NCBI GenBank assembly: GCA_030248225.1
Contig: JASANE010021273.1
Location: forward strand, 1-64,000
DNA: 64,000 nucleotides
Direction: 5' to 3'
From: Trileptium ribeirensis
Taxonomy: Eukaryota > Nematoda > Enoplea > Enoplida > Thoracostomopsidae
In this document: piece by piece, positions 25,701 to 36,546 of the stretch
Numbering within the stretch: position 1 is the stretch's first letter
Layout: each line of letters starts with the position of its first letter
Program-made: the position numbers and the translations under genes
Notes under the pieces: generated by a model
Told to the model about the DNA's origin: nothing
Databases searched by the model: none
Seen by the model: only the letters and a program-made list of their open reading frames with translations

Positions 25701-28700
25701 GGCTACCCTAAGTTCAATAGCCACTGGCTATTTTTGCCACATCCCCGCCACCACATACTTGTATAATTATCTATTTTTCTTAAAATTCGATTAAAAAAGT
25801 AAAATCTTATTAAATTATATAAAATATTTAAAACGTTGCTTTTGACTTAAATCAGGCCCGCCCATGACCCATTCCTGAGGGCATTAGCTATTTTAGCGCT
25901 CTGCAGTAAAAACATCTAGTTTTGACTATGTTTTTGAAACAGATATGTTAGGAAAAGGATAGTGTCCATTGGTTCCCGTTTTATGCCACTTATCAAGGCT
26001 TCCAAACAAACTGAGAAGTCAACACCCCAATCTACATAATAAATTATTGTCATGATCACTGTAGCAACTTCGGCAACATAAAAATAGGTTTTTATTATAA
26101 ATCGCGTTTAACTGATTCAATTTTGGTTATGAATATAAAACCATGTACTTTATCTCATCGTAGACTGCATAGGAAAACAAATAACTAGCTTAAAATTACC
26201 ACACGTGTTTCTTATTAACACCACAACATCAACAAACTAAACAAAACAGAAAACCGCTCGCACTTACCAGGGCCGCCGTCAATATGACCTCGGTCGGCGA
26301 ACAATGAGGATCCTGAACGAATATCCCAAGCCAAAATTGAGCAATCGATTGAGCTTGAAACAGCTACTAAAAAGTGAACGGAACAGATTAGGACAATAGC
26401 TAAAGGACCATTGAAAGTGCAATCAAAGGTTCACATTTCTCTTTTTTGTCTGGACGAGTCGCTTGAGGGACAAGGGACATCTACAGATTATGATCGCAGT
26501 ATAAGAAAAAAGACAATAGAATATACCATAAGTAATGCAATCATTTCATGAACAACTTTTTTTAAACATTTCATGAAAAATTTTGCAATGCCAACGTTTG
26601 CACACATCTAGTGTATGATAAACAGTTACAAATAAATATAAATATAAAACAGTAGCTTGCCTTAAAGCGAAATCTGAGCGTAAAAATGTAGTATATAGAC
26701 ATATCACTGCTATGAAGCACCAATTTACATCATGAGAATATAAGTCATATTGCTTGAATAATTGAGCAAATATGACCGCTTACTGTGTATTTAGGTGGTC
26801 ACAATCTGTAAGTAGATAGGCGATAAATTAGTATACAAAATGAGACCAATAGCACTCGCATTGTTTGACCGCGTTGCTAACCTACAGTACCCGCCAAAAA
26901 TGACTGTCGCTCGCTCGCGACTCGCTCGAAATAAATTTGTTCTAAAAATAGAATTTTCTATTAATTTAAATAGTTGCGAAATCTCGAGCGAGCCACTCGC
27001 TCGCGACTCGCTCGAACTCGCTCGCTCGAAATGCGACGGTCATTTTTGGCGAGTACTGTACGCCAATTGATCAGAAAAAGTTTATTGGAATCCATTCATC
27101 CGAAGATGAGTTATGACAGACAGCAACAGACAAAAAATCTCACGAGTTTTTCCCACTAGCAGTGGAAGCTGCGTTTCAACAAATCTAAAGACAACAATCA
27201 TAATATATACCGAGTTTTAAACATAATGCACGTTTGCGCCAACAGTAACTAGTAACTCTATCGATATTGCAGAACGTTATGAAGTATAGGTACACCTACG
27301 CCTTATGCGTGCACAGCCAATCAGCTATCGATAACATGCGTCGATATGCTATATGTGGATATCACACAATACCGCACAAGTTAGAACAAAACTAACACCG
27401 ACAATAGATTTCCCATGCCACAAAACCCTCAAATGCAAGCTATCAGCCTCCCAGGACGTAACAGTAAAGTTAGGAATTTTGAATTGATGAGCCACGGCGG
27501 CGCCATTCCCCAGTACCCATAGAACCATGGATCGCAAAGAAAACTCAACACCAGCAATGAGTTTACCATGCCCAAAAGCCCCCAAGTAAAACTTTTCAGC
27601 CGCCCAGGACGTCAGAACATATTTTAGAATTTTGGGTCGGGGAACTATTGGGGCACCATACCTCAAACCCCGTAACTCTAGAACCGAAGGCTTAATCGAA
27701 AAACAAAAAGAGGCATAGGCATTTATCATTTCGCTAAAAAATAAAACCAAGCAGAAAAAAAACCGAAAGTTAAGATAAAAATAAGCTTGCTTCCGTGGAG
27801 GTTACTAAAATGGTGTGAAATCCCGTCATTTTGACCTCTGACCCAAACCATGGCGCGTCATACCCCGTACCCATGGAACCATTGGTCACAGAGCAAAACA
27901 AATACCGGCAATGTGTTTCGCATGGCCTAAAACCCCCAAGTGAAGCATTTCAGCCGCCCAGGACGTCAGAACAAATTTTCGAATTTTGGGTCGGGGAACC
28001 ATTGGGGCACCATGCCTCAAACCCATAACTCTAGAACCAGAGCTTTAATCGAAAAACATACAAGAGGCATCGGCACTTATCATTTTACTATGAAATAAAA
28101 CCAACCAGAGAAAAAATTCGAAAGTTAAGATAAAAATAAGCTTGCTTCCGTGGAGGTTACTAAAATGGGGTGAAATCCCGTCATTTTGACCTCTGACCCA
28201 AACCATGGCGCGTCATACCCTCGTACCCATGGAACCATTGGTCACAGAGCAAAACAAATACCGGAAATGTGTTTCCCATGCTCGAAAACCCCCAGGTAAA
28301 ACTTATCAGCCGCCCAAGACGTCAGAACAAATTTTCAAATTTTGGGTCGAGGGACCATTGAGGCGCCATACCTCCGTACCTCAAACTCCATAAATCCAGA
28401 ACCGGAGCCTTAATCGAAAAACATAAAAGAGGCATCGGCATTTATCATTTTACTATGAAATAAAACTATCCAGAGAAAAAAATCGAAAGATAAGATAAAA
28501 ATAACATTGCTTCCGTGAAGGGTACTAAAATGAGGTAAAATGGGGCCAAAACCCACATTTTGAACCCTGACCCCGGAACCAGACGTCAAATCAAAAAACG
28601 CTCGGCGATGTACACGGTAAATCGACGGCATGCCGGCTCGAATGAGCCCAAGATCATGAAAATCGGTTACGGCGTTCACAAGTTATGGCCCATCACACAC

Positions 28701-31700
28701 ACAGACGGAATTTAAAAGAATTCACCCCTGCAACGCACAATCTCCACTACGTTTCACTACGCTCTGATTATATGTAAAGTACAAACTAACATTGGCTGCC
28801 AGCATAATTGTTTTGTTCCGGCCCGAATATCTTTTCAAGGGTGCCTAGCAGCAATAATACCCAAATTTCCCAAGCAATCATGCTAACTTCAAATGCCGAT
28901 CTATTAGACAACCATTATAAATTTACCAAAGAATAGTTCTATGAGGCCAAACGGATTACGCCTTATAATGTTCTGAGCTCTCCATTCGCTGAAAATTTTG
29001 CCAGGGGGCTTGAACCAGAAGGCCCCCTAATAACGAAAGGGGGGGGGGCCCCCGATTTTGCCAGGGGGCATTCTTCTAAGAGAAAAACGGTTAAAAATCA
29101 TGCCAGAAACACTGCCAAAATGGTTTTGATGAAGAGAAATAGCGATTATGAAGCAAATTTTGACAAAATTTGCGAAATTTTTGGCTTCAGAACGGAATTT
29201 TAGTACAAATTTTGATCGAATTTTATGTACTTTGGACCGATTGAAAACAAAAAATTTTCGAAGAGACGGTGAACCAAGGATAGCCTAAAATTTTGCCAGG
29301 GGGCATGAACCGAAGGGAGCTTTTCTGAACCAGGGGAACCGAAAAATGCCAGGGGCCCCATCAGGGGAACCGAAAAATACCAGAGCCCAGATGTTGTTGA
29401 AATTAATTTTAAAATTAAGAAAATTAACTTACACACTTTACTATACTTCTGGCCGTTGTTTTGTCACCAACATAGATTAAATTAAAAATTCCCACTTTTC
29501 AAACATTTGTAAGCACTGTTTAAACCAAAAAGTCATGTATACAAAGACCATTCATTGCTTGTCCATATACAGCAATTTATACTACAGCAAACACATGCAG
29601 TACGACAACGATGTCAGTCAACTAGTCTGTAGTGGAACTACATTTGTGAGCGGAGCTTAGGCTGTGGCATTACGAATGTACTCAATTTTATGTTCTTCAA
29701 ATAACTACATTGCATAGGGCATAGGGCTTTATCATTGGTAAAACATTATATTTGAATTCTTCGACCCAAAAAATCCTATAATGGTTTGATCGAAACGATT
29801 CTATTTCAATAAATAACACAAATATTGCAAAATTCTCTATTCTAGCTGCATAAGCTTAACTAATTAGCTAATTACTAATTAACCACTCAAAATTTTTTAA
29901 TCCCAAATATCAGGTGCACATTCTGACATGATAGGCTTTCAAACAAAAGTTATTTAAAATCGGTTCAGTGGTTCGTGAGATCCGTCGGACCGAACCAACG
30001 AACGAACGGACGGACATCGACTTTTTTGGTTACAGACAGAAAATAAAAACGCTTCGCTCGGCTTCGCCTCGTTCCGCTCAATAAATATATACTTTCATAG
30101 TAAGGAAACCAAAGGATCGCCATAATGTTGAACTGTAGGACCTTTCATATTATAAAACAATCATCGGTAGCATATTTATACCGTTTCCCTTCGGCCTTGA
30201 ATCAACGGAAATGACACCAAGATTATGTTCGGACAAATCGTGAACCTGCCGAAGATCCAGGTCATCCCTAAAAATTAGGCGAGCAGAATGAATCATCCAA
30301 GCCACAACTCTACACTGACTGATTACTGTACAATCATAGAATTTCTTTTACTGGTTTAATAAGATTCCAAAGTTTCCTGCTTATCACACAATTTTTAATA
30401 TTAAACCTTTGTCGGCTTGACTTCTGAAATGCCTAAAACGAAAAATGTATTGAAACGACGTGCGTTGATAATGGTGTTTCAGCCGTGATGATATGCAGCG
30501 CAGAAATAGCACAATTCTGAAAGTTATTCATGAACTGCGCAATAATTTGAATATAATAAAACATCATAATCGCTGGTTTAAATCCAGTCTTGGTAATATA
30601 TTCGACTGGCGTCTCCGAATAGAGCGCCCAGTTATATAAATCTCTCCTCAAGGTCCCTGGGTAAATGTTACCCCAACCCCTCCCTTCCTCATTTTCTGAC
30701 CTTCGACACTTTCATGCAAATGTAAAACATAGCTTATTTTTACTAGTGGTATAAGAAATCCCTAATTTTTCCGTGTTGGGGCTACGAAAGATAGATTTCG
30801 ATAGCTATAGATAGATATCAGAATAGATAGCTCCATCACTTACGATGTGGGGGATCCCTAGGTCTAAGTTTGGTAATTTAGCCAGTTTGATAGTGTTCTG
30901 AATTTTCTAGTTTGCTTAAAAATTAAATCTTATAATGTTAAATTTCGGTAAAAACAATCTGTTGTTCTATATGCATGTCACAAACCGAGTTGCCACCTAA
31001 AACAATGTAGTAACGAAATATCAAGCCAGCTGTCCTACTCCCATATTTTTGCCGTAACAATTTGCTTTTATCCAGGTAATTTTTAAATAACCTAGGTTCT
31101 GGCAATATTAAAGCCACTCGTGACCATCTGGCGTTAAATTGTGAATTATTTATAATATTCTAGCAATACAAAGCTCAATTTACTAGATATCGAAAATTCA
31201 AACTAAAACATTCCTATTTGCCGATTTTTGCAGAACAGAACTTGAGCTATGTTTTAGTATATATATGCGGCAAGTACTGTAAGATGCGTGCAGCGAAATG
31301 GTCAAAAATATATGCTACCATCAATCCTGCAGCTGAATCACCTCCAGACAGAATCAGTACTACTAGAAAAGACGCTACATTAAATAAATTTAACTACAAT
31401 TTGTCGTGTTTTCTACAATTCTGCAAAAGTTTATTTAAGGTCATTGCACTGCATAAAATGTCGAATATGGTGCAAAAATTTCTATTTAAATTAACTTGAT
31501 ATATTATTTTCCTAGACTTATACGGACGATTCGATTCTAGCGAATATTAAGTGGTAGAATAAAATATATATAATAAAAAATCGATTGTAACAGTCTTTTT
31601 TACCATATTTGTGCACGCCTCTTACAATAGTTGTTGCATTAGCTAGCCACTAACGTGACGTGTAATCAAATGCCACAAAAACATCTTAGGTCTAATCCAT

Positions 31701-34700
31701 TATGTAGGAGCTTAAAAATAATTTGTTAGAAATGAATGTAATGTTTAAAAGATGTTTTGTAAAATTTAGTTCATGCGCCTCAAAATAGTAGTCTGTGGCA
31801 TTGGTATCCAATGTCCGGCGGGTAAAATGCGCGGGCGAGGGGGGGGGGTTAAATTTTTGGAATATTTAAAAACTCGTAATTTTTCTAAAACTTTCTACAT
31901 GTGTCATGTATTTAAATAAGGGTAATTTTTTTGCTTTACTCCGATAAAAAGCCAAGAGTTCACAAAAAAGTTGGCATTTTTTTACCAAATTTCAATCCGA
32001 AGCTAAAAAGTTCTTAAATTATGTGCTATTTTGCTTAAAACCAATGTAGTGGTGTACTGAAGCATCGAAGCGATTTATTATGTATTTTAGCAATTTACAT
32101 TGAAAAATACTAAAGTGTGCCAATTTTTAGATTTCGAAGCTTCCATTTGAACCGAAGGCGCACCTACGCCATGCCTCTTGGGAAAATTTTAAAAAATGGA
32201 GAAACCAGAATTTAATAACACTACTCAAAGAAAATAATCGTTAAGACTTCGGAGCGGGGTATAATATTGTTATTACAAGATATTTATGCAAAATTTTGCT
32301 CTCCATTGTTTACGTTATTATTTAATACAACTTAAATAACGACATCCGCTTTCGGGAAAACTATTATACTGTTATAGAGCTAATACCAGTAACAATCTAA
32401 TGTTTCACGTAACTCTTAAGTACAATAATTTACGTCACTTTTCAAAACTTAAAACTGTGGCACGAAGAACTCCGTACCCAACTTTATACTACACATTAAG
32501 AGGTTGTTCCGTACTGTTGTACTGGGCTCTCCATTCGCTGAAACTTTTAGCAGGGGGCATGAACCAGGGGGCTCTGTTTTGCCAGGGGGCATTTTGCCAA
32601 AAGAAAAACGGTTAAAAATCGTGTCAGAAACACTGCCAAAACGCTGTTGATGGAGAGAAAAAGCGATTTTGAAGCAAATTCTGACAAAATTTGAGAAATT
32701 TTTGGCTTCAGAACGAACTTTTAGTACAAATTTTGATCACATTTTTTGTACTTTGGACCGATTGGATACAAAAAAATTTCCAACAGGCAATGAAGCGGGG
32801 GCAGCCCAAAATTTTGCCAGGGGGCATGAACCGGGGGCACCTGTTCTGAACCGGGGGGGAACCGAAAAATGCCAGGCCCCCACCCAATTTGGAGAGCCCA
32901 GTTGTACATACACGAACAGATCAAGCCGAAACATATGAATCGACATCCGTGCATATCATTTGGCAGTACGAGTAAATACGACAAGTATACGCATACCAAT
33001 TATTATTGCACAACTTACCACTGCCATATCTTGACGTGATTATCCAACGATCCTGTCACAACGTAGTCGATATTATCTTCGACTGATTTGGTCCAACTGC
33101 AACTCCAAATCGATTCGTCGTGTGCTGAAATAACAAAAGTACATCAATACCGCATTGGCGAGCAGATCAGTAGCCTCTATCGTCACAAAAACTGCAATTA
33201 CTATGTTTTAAATATATTGATTTCTGAGTGTAGTGAGGGAAAAGAGCAAAGCAGACTGCATAGTGGTGCAATTTTACAATGTCTGTTATTGTTTTTAGTT
33301 GACACGCATAACTCAGCATTGGCTGGGCGGATAGATTGGATCATTTGGGCGCTTGAAATCCACATTGTGACTTTTAATTGGGCGAAAAACCAGACCCCAA
33401 CATCGTTCCTACAAAAAGCGCGCCGAAGGGCTCGCGTCGGGTCTTGAAAGGGCACGTAAATTACGCAATTTGTTGCATCTCCATAAACGATGTATCGGTT
33501 ATTTGAAAAGTAAATAAGCCTCTACACATAGCTTGCTGCGTGGCTATGTCAGGATGTAAGATTGGGGTCTAAAGTGTTTCTAAATCCCTAAAAATGACCT
33601 AAAAACACGGCAATATCTCCACAATATTTCGAGCTATTTTGATGTTTTGGTCTCCTTTTGTACAGAAAGCTAACATCGATGGTCTGGATGCTGCTATTGT
33701 CATTATTTACCCTGTAGGGTTGTGTCAAAACGGTTTTCGAATGGGCCCATACGTCCCAGAATAGACGAAAACAGCAATATATTTGTAACCGTTCGAGCTA
33801 TGTATGTGTTCTTGGTCTCATTTTGTAGAGGAACTTATTCCCTTAAGAAGCAAAAACTTATATATTTGAAAGGGTTTTTAACATAAACCCTCAAGGTTTA
33901 ATCGATCATATGTCCGCAACCAGTTCAACAATTTGGATGAGAAATTCATCATCTAGGTATGTTGCTACATATGATGTACAGCAATTATCATTTTTTGCGC
34001 ATCTGAATTGGGTTACACTGGGTTGGAAGAAGTACCTAGGGGACCATAAATTCATGAAAACGAAATATCTCCGCAACCGTTCGAGCTATATGAGGGTTGT
34101 TGGTCTCCATTTTGAAAACAATATATACATGCTCCATGTAGGCTCATACGGTATGCTATTATTATTTACGCTTCATGGCTGCATCAAAACTTGTTTTTGA
34201 ATGGTTCATGAAAACCAAAATACACTAAAACGCCAATAACTTCGCAACCGCTCGAGCTATATAAATTTGTATTATATAATGGTCTTATTTTGCAAAGCGA
34301 CTCGTCCTTTATCTCACCGTTTATCACTTTCTGCTATTGTTACTATTTAAGATGCAGGGCTGTGTCAACATGGGTTTTGAATGGGCACATGAGACCTCCA
34401 CTTTTAAATGACAGAATGCTACGGTAAAATTTAGTGACGGCTGACAGAAATTACATACTCAACACTCAGAATACATCACCTTGGAGATGAAACAAGTCAG
34501 TAGTTATATCCCGACAAAACTGTAACCACCTAGATCACATCTTCTCACTTGTTTCCGGACACTCAGAGACTCCGACCTCCTACATGTACGCCTCATTTTA
34601 TTCCTATGAATTTAATGAATATTTTCTGTTTGATCAAGCTATTTCAAAAACAAAGAACACGCGCACGATTGAACGTTCCATTTGGTTTTAAAACAAAAGC

Positions 34701-35258
34701 AGCAAAACTTAAAGCGCAGTAGAATTTAGTGGTTCCCACCTATCCAAATATATCTCATTTCGGCCAGAAAGGAGAAATTGAAGTTTGAGCACACGGGGGT
34801 ACCAGTTTGTCATCGGAGCACAGCTACAGTCAGTAGGCTAAAAGTTGCCCAAAACTGCCAACTTACAACTTCAAAGTAAAAAATTGAGTATAGTTACGTA
34901 AATTGAGCCGTAAAGTTAAATTTTTTGGTAAAAATAGGTATTATAACATATTCCAGGAGCAAAAGTTTGTCCTACGAGTTACATGGTGCCTGCGGTTATA
35001 ACAAAATGTCACCTCATGATGATTCCATACGATTTTGAGCACCAACTTTTAAAATTGATAACCAGCTCCAAAGCTAAATGCCATTATCAGCTATATTGCT
35101 TCAATAATCGCTACGGCGCGTGTCACTTCAGATACAGAGTTGACCCGACATTTTTGTTTTGTTGATAAATCCGAATTCATTAAATTTGACAAAACAGATG
35201 TATACATAAACAAATAAAAAAGCATACCTTGTTCTTTCTTTGATATAACAGAAAACAT
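14428..35258 (-). CDS. WDR61: WDR61/SKI8 WD40-repeat protein, complete ten-exon gene
   Basis: Exons: 35228-35258, 33019-33124, 30182-30267, 26268-26366, 25271-25419, 23897-23990, 21643-21736, 18625-18720, 15401-15479, 14428-14517. All introns are GT-AG and all phases join, giving 924 nt: 307 codons plus TGA. Human WDR61 has 305. The order of seven WD repeats matches WDR61/SKI8: exon 2 HDESIWSC and VKIWQW, exon 4 [12 protein letters not shown], exon 5 DAWTVALSP and GKFTLSLAY, exon 6 [10 protein letters not shown], exon 7 HALPIRSL, exon 8 [10 protein letters not shown], exon 9 DNTVRIWDM, exon 10 [10 protein letters not shown]. In other animals this beta-propeller is a scaffold of the cytoplasmic SKI complex (with the SKIV2L helicase and TTC37, feeding mRNA to the exosome) and of the nuclear PAF1 elongation complex. 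The start is the ATG of a ten-codon first exon, [10 protein letters not shown], which joins to Ala-His as in the human protein. The introns are full of repeats, and the last two exons lie in the palindrome arm. Confidence 0.95.
15401..15479 (-). CDS. WDR61: WDR61 exon 9 (working copy in the palindrome)
   Basis: Acceptor CTTTTGTAG, donor GTGAG. It encodes [16 protein letters not shown] through HTDQ. A damaged inverted copy lies at 561-639. Confidence 0.94.
16027..16990. other. WDR61 intron 8, outer part
   Basis: Non-coding sequence between the palindrome edge and the first ~177-bp array. I see no exon or clear element. The phrases near 16800-17000 resemble flanks of other repeats in this window. 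Confidence 0.4.
16990..18360. repeat. Repeat unit A with ~177-bp degenerate tandem array (intron 8)
   Basis: The phrase CGTATTCAGC, or a close variant, recurs near 17358, 17535, 17717 and 17894, about 177-182 bases apart. Each is followed by a Gly/Ala-poor spacer containing TTGATGACC and GACAGACTATATT. The unit as a whole is repeated, diverged, at 22440-23720, including the flanking GAACCTGCTTCGGGAG-type and CAGCGGAAACTCCGC-type ends. It carries no coding sequence. The family is unknown; an array inside a larger mobile element is the simplest reading. Confidence 0.65.
18625..18720 (-). CDS. WDR61: WDR61 exon 8
   Basis: Acceptor GTGTTTCAG, donor GTAAGAAAC. It encodes [18 protein letters not shown] then [10 protein letters not shown], the sixth repeat. 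The longest ORF here is in another frame. This frame is chosen by homology and by the split codons at both ends. Confidence 0.94.
19860..20960 (+). pseudogene. Decayed non-LTR retrotransposon reverse transcriptase (intron 7)
   Basis: Broken frames read, in order, [10 protein letters not shown], then [12 protein letters not shown], then [19 protein letters not shown], which match the RT finger and palm blocks (GFRPG, the TIVTLDFK region, GVRQGCVLSPLLFN). A C-terminal part near 20665-20960 contains QRWLDHATH, like the RWLGHV region of RTE/CR1-type ORF2 proteins. Stops and shifts are frequent and the YADD region is not readable, so it is a dead relic. It is antisense to WDR61. Exact clade uncertain. 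Confidence 0.65.
21643..21736 (-). CDS. WDR61: WDR61 exon 7
   Basis: Acceptor TTTTCCAG, donor GTAAGG. It encodes [16 protein letters not shown] and [12 protein letters not shown], the fifth repeat. A longer overlapping frame on this strand is only a shadow. Confidence 0.95.
22440..23720. repeat. Repeat unit B, second copy of the ~177-bp array (intron 6)
   Basis: Variants of CGTATTCAAC or GTATTCAGCG occur at about 22641, 22877, 23062 and 23230. The first interval is stretched by a TA microsatellite. The 3' part aligns with 17940-18360: CACGCAATAACGTGCCGAAA appears in both, followed by a similar GTCGACGAA block. Same orientation as unit A. Confidence 0.65.
22664..22746. repeat. (TA)n microsatellite
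   Basis: About 83 bases of uninterrupted TA inside the first monomer of repeat unit B. Its length is likely to vary between individuals and to be hard to assemble. Confidence 0.97.
23897..23990 (-). CDS. WDR61: WDR61 exon 6
   Basis: Acceptor ACGTTTCAG, donor GTAGTG. It encodes [20 protein letters not shown] and [10 protein letters not shown], the fourth repeat. Confidence 0.96.
24268..24312. other. Short perfect hairpin
   Basis: AAGCAATGCACCC and GGGGTGCATTGTTT flank a short AACAATA loop in intron 5. The stem is about 11 bp. Function unknown; it may be a relic of a TIR element. Confidence 0.5.
25271..25419 (-). CDS. WDR61: WDR61 exon 5
   Basis: Acceptor TTATATTCTAG, donor GTAAGTCG. It covers residues 108-157, including [16 protein letters not shown] and GKFTLSLAY. 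The coding frame reads past the donor for a few codons, which is intron. Confidence 0.97.
26268..26366 (-). CDS. WDR61: WDR61 exon 4
   Basis: Acceptor CTTTTTAG, donor GTAAGTGCG. It encodes [18 protein letters not shown] through GHIDGGP, the end of repeat 2 and the linker to the conserved DAWT of exon 5. Confidence 0.94.
26906..27036. repeat. CTCG/CGAG-rich simple repeat (intron 3)
   Basis: Repeated CTCGCTCGCGACTCGCTCGA phrases flank a short AT-rich segment and make a near-palindromic cluster. A related CTCGCTCGCTC phrase lies near 17115 in repeat unit A. Confidence 0.7.
27440..28560. repeat. ~350-bp tandem repeat, about three units (intron 3)
   Basis: TTGCTTCCGTGGAGGTTACT or a variant recurs near 27790, 28140 and 28505, spaced about 350 and 365 bases. 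Each unit also has an ACCATGGCGCGTCATACC-like phrase and a GACGTCAGAACAAATTTT phrase. A partial, inverted-looking unit precedes them at 27440-27750. Open frames inside are by-products of the repeat. Confidence 0.75.
28974..29389. mobile_element. Short TIR element, copy 1 (intron 3)
   Basis: Starts TGAGCTCTCC and ends AGAGCCCA. The interior matches 32523-32900 in the same orientation, including TTTTGCCAGGGGGCAT phrases and GACAAAATTTG. The flanks share ATGTT, a partial target duplication. Runs of G near 29040 are polymorphic-looking. Confidence 0.65.
29930..30095 (+). repeat. SINE/RTE-tail-like repeat
   Basis: AAAATCGGTTCAGTGGTTCG is followed by AACGAACGAACGGACGGACA and a TCGCTCGGCTTCGCCTCG stretch. 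This wording is common to dispersed repeat tails in many invertebrates. It ends just upstream of WDR61 exon 3. No ORF. Confidence 0.4.
30182..30267 (-). CDS. WDR61: WDR61 exon 3
   Basis: Acceptor TTTTTAG; the donor GTATAA was chosen because it keeps the phase into exon 4. It encodes [14 protein letters not shown] and [13 protein letters not shown], the start of the second repeat. Confidence 0.9.
32523..32900. mobile_element. Short TIR element, copy 2, with 7-bp target duplication (intron 2)
   Basis: Terminal repeats TGGGCTCTCC and GGAGAGCCCA are perfect inverted complements. GTTGTAC lies directly outside both ends (32516-32522 and 32901-32907). At 378 bp without an ORF, it is a non-autonomous DNA transposon. 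The alternative framing of longer TIRs and a shorter duplication cannot be excluded from one copy. Confidence 0.8.
33019..33124 (-). CDS. WDR61: WDR61 exon 2
   Basis: Acceptor TTATTTCAG, donor GTAAGT. It encodes residues 11-46, the first WD repeat, with [14 protein letters not shown]. The last Trp codon is split across the intron. Confidence 0.95.
33590..34430. repeat. Degenerate tandem repeat with GAGCTAT units (intron 1)
   Basis: CGAGCTAT followed by a GGTCT(C/T)(C/A)TTTTG phrase recurs near 33630, 33806, 34083 and 34253, with GCTATTGT and TTGAATGGGC phrases between. Spacing is about 170-277 bases. A partial copy in inverted orientation lies near 36950-37210 (TGACAATAGCAGCA). Confidence 0.55.
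35228..35258 (-). CDS. WDR61: WDR61 exon 1
   Basis: ATG at 35256-35258, ten codons plus one base, then donor GTATGC. It is too short to be found as an ORF. The supports are its phase-1 join to exon 2 and its match to the KQEQ-AHD junction of WDR61 proteins. Confidence 0.85.
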
Positions 35259-35525
35259 TCCAACACCAAATAGCACAACGCGAGCTGCTGACAAACTATA
35301 GTTCAAATTTATTTTTACAACATAATTAAGTTTAAACAAATCTGAATAAATACATTAATCAATGCAGTGTTAAATGTTTGAACAAACGAAGCCCACATTC
35401 ACTACAGCATTGGATTACATGACAGCTCCATTCACCGATTGTGACAAGTATCGTGACATGTTGTTCTGAATTATTATTATCAAAAGGTATATTAAAGACT
35501 TCCAAGATTATACTTAGCATGTGGG

Positions 35526-36546
35526 ACCTGGTCTTCCGCTTCGTTGTACATTAACTTTTACATTAAACTTAATGTATTGCGATGGTATTATTGCCTTTCT
35601 GAAACTTTAAAGAGACTGAGGAAGCTAATAATGTTTATTTATCGATCAAATATGTCTGTTTTCGGATACCCAGAGCAAAAAATACCTTCCACTATACACC
35701 GTTGGGTATACTGCATCAAATTGAATGTGTTTACAAAGCTTGGGGCGTAGAATACACACTTTCTCTCTGTCTCCAGTCACCTCCCTTTACTACACATACG
35801 TTTGTTACATATTCTTCTATAGGAAACTTGAAATTATTTGGTTATATGATTCTAAGAGAAAATAATAGATAGAAGGTAATTTTCTGGTCAGTGGTCAGAG
35901 ACACTGTTTAGGCTAGCGTTGGACAAACAGTGCCCGTCATTTAGATGATAATGATAACTTTCTAATCGGAATGCTATAAATGAGACACACTGTGATGCTG
36001 CTCGGACAGTTTCAATAAATACAGTTCATTGCCAAAAAAGCAGTTTCTAGGTGCGTTACAGATAACGTTAGTTTACTTCTATTTAGACTGATTCACCAAG
36101 TTTACAAGCGCACTGGCGCGTGCTTGACGCAATTTATGTTAGCCAAGCATACCCTAAGTACTTTTGCATAAGCCATACTCTGTTACCGAGTTGGACCGGT
36201 TTAATTCAAACGTACCCCGCAGACTTCTGGAGTGTAGAATAGCTGCTACAACCATCGACCTGGCTTTGAATTGTTAACAAACTCCTACAGGTTAATATGA
36301 AAAATTCCTACTGAAATTATGTGTCCTACTTACGTTTCACACGGCAAATTGCTTAGTTAATCTTTTCTTTTGCTTGGTTGTATTGGAGCTTGATCATTGT
36401 ATAATATATATTACATATGTTTGGATCACAGATGAAGCAAAAAACGTGGGAAATTTCAAACGGAATTCCGGTTCCGGTATGGTTTTTGCCCTTTGCCGGA
36501 ACCGGAACACGATTTTCGCCGGAACCGGAATTCCGGTTACTCCCTG
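35526..36546 (+). mobile_element. hAT-like non-autonomous element, 5'-truncated copy A
   Basis: The right end, TTCCGGTTACTCCCTG at 36531-36546, and the interior match the complete copy at 62399-63555. The left TIR and an internal block after CCTGGTCTTC are missing. It lies directly upstream of the WDR61 start, so it could affect that promoter region. Confidence 0.75.

Noticed and set aside
33088..33447. 119-codon plus-strand frame
   Set aside because: Part of it is antisense to WDR61 exon 2; the rest has no protein character.
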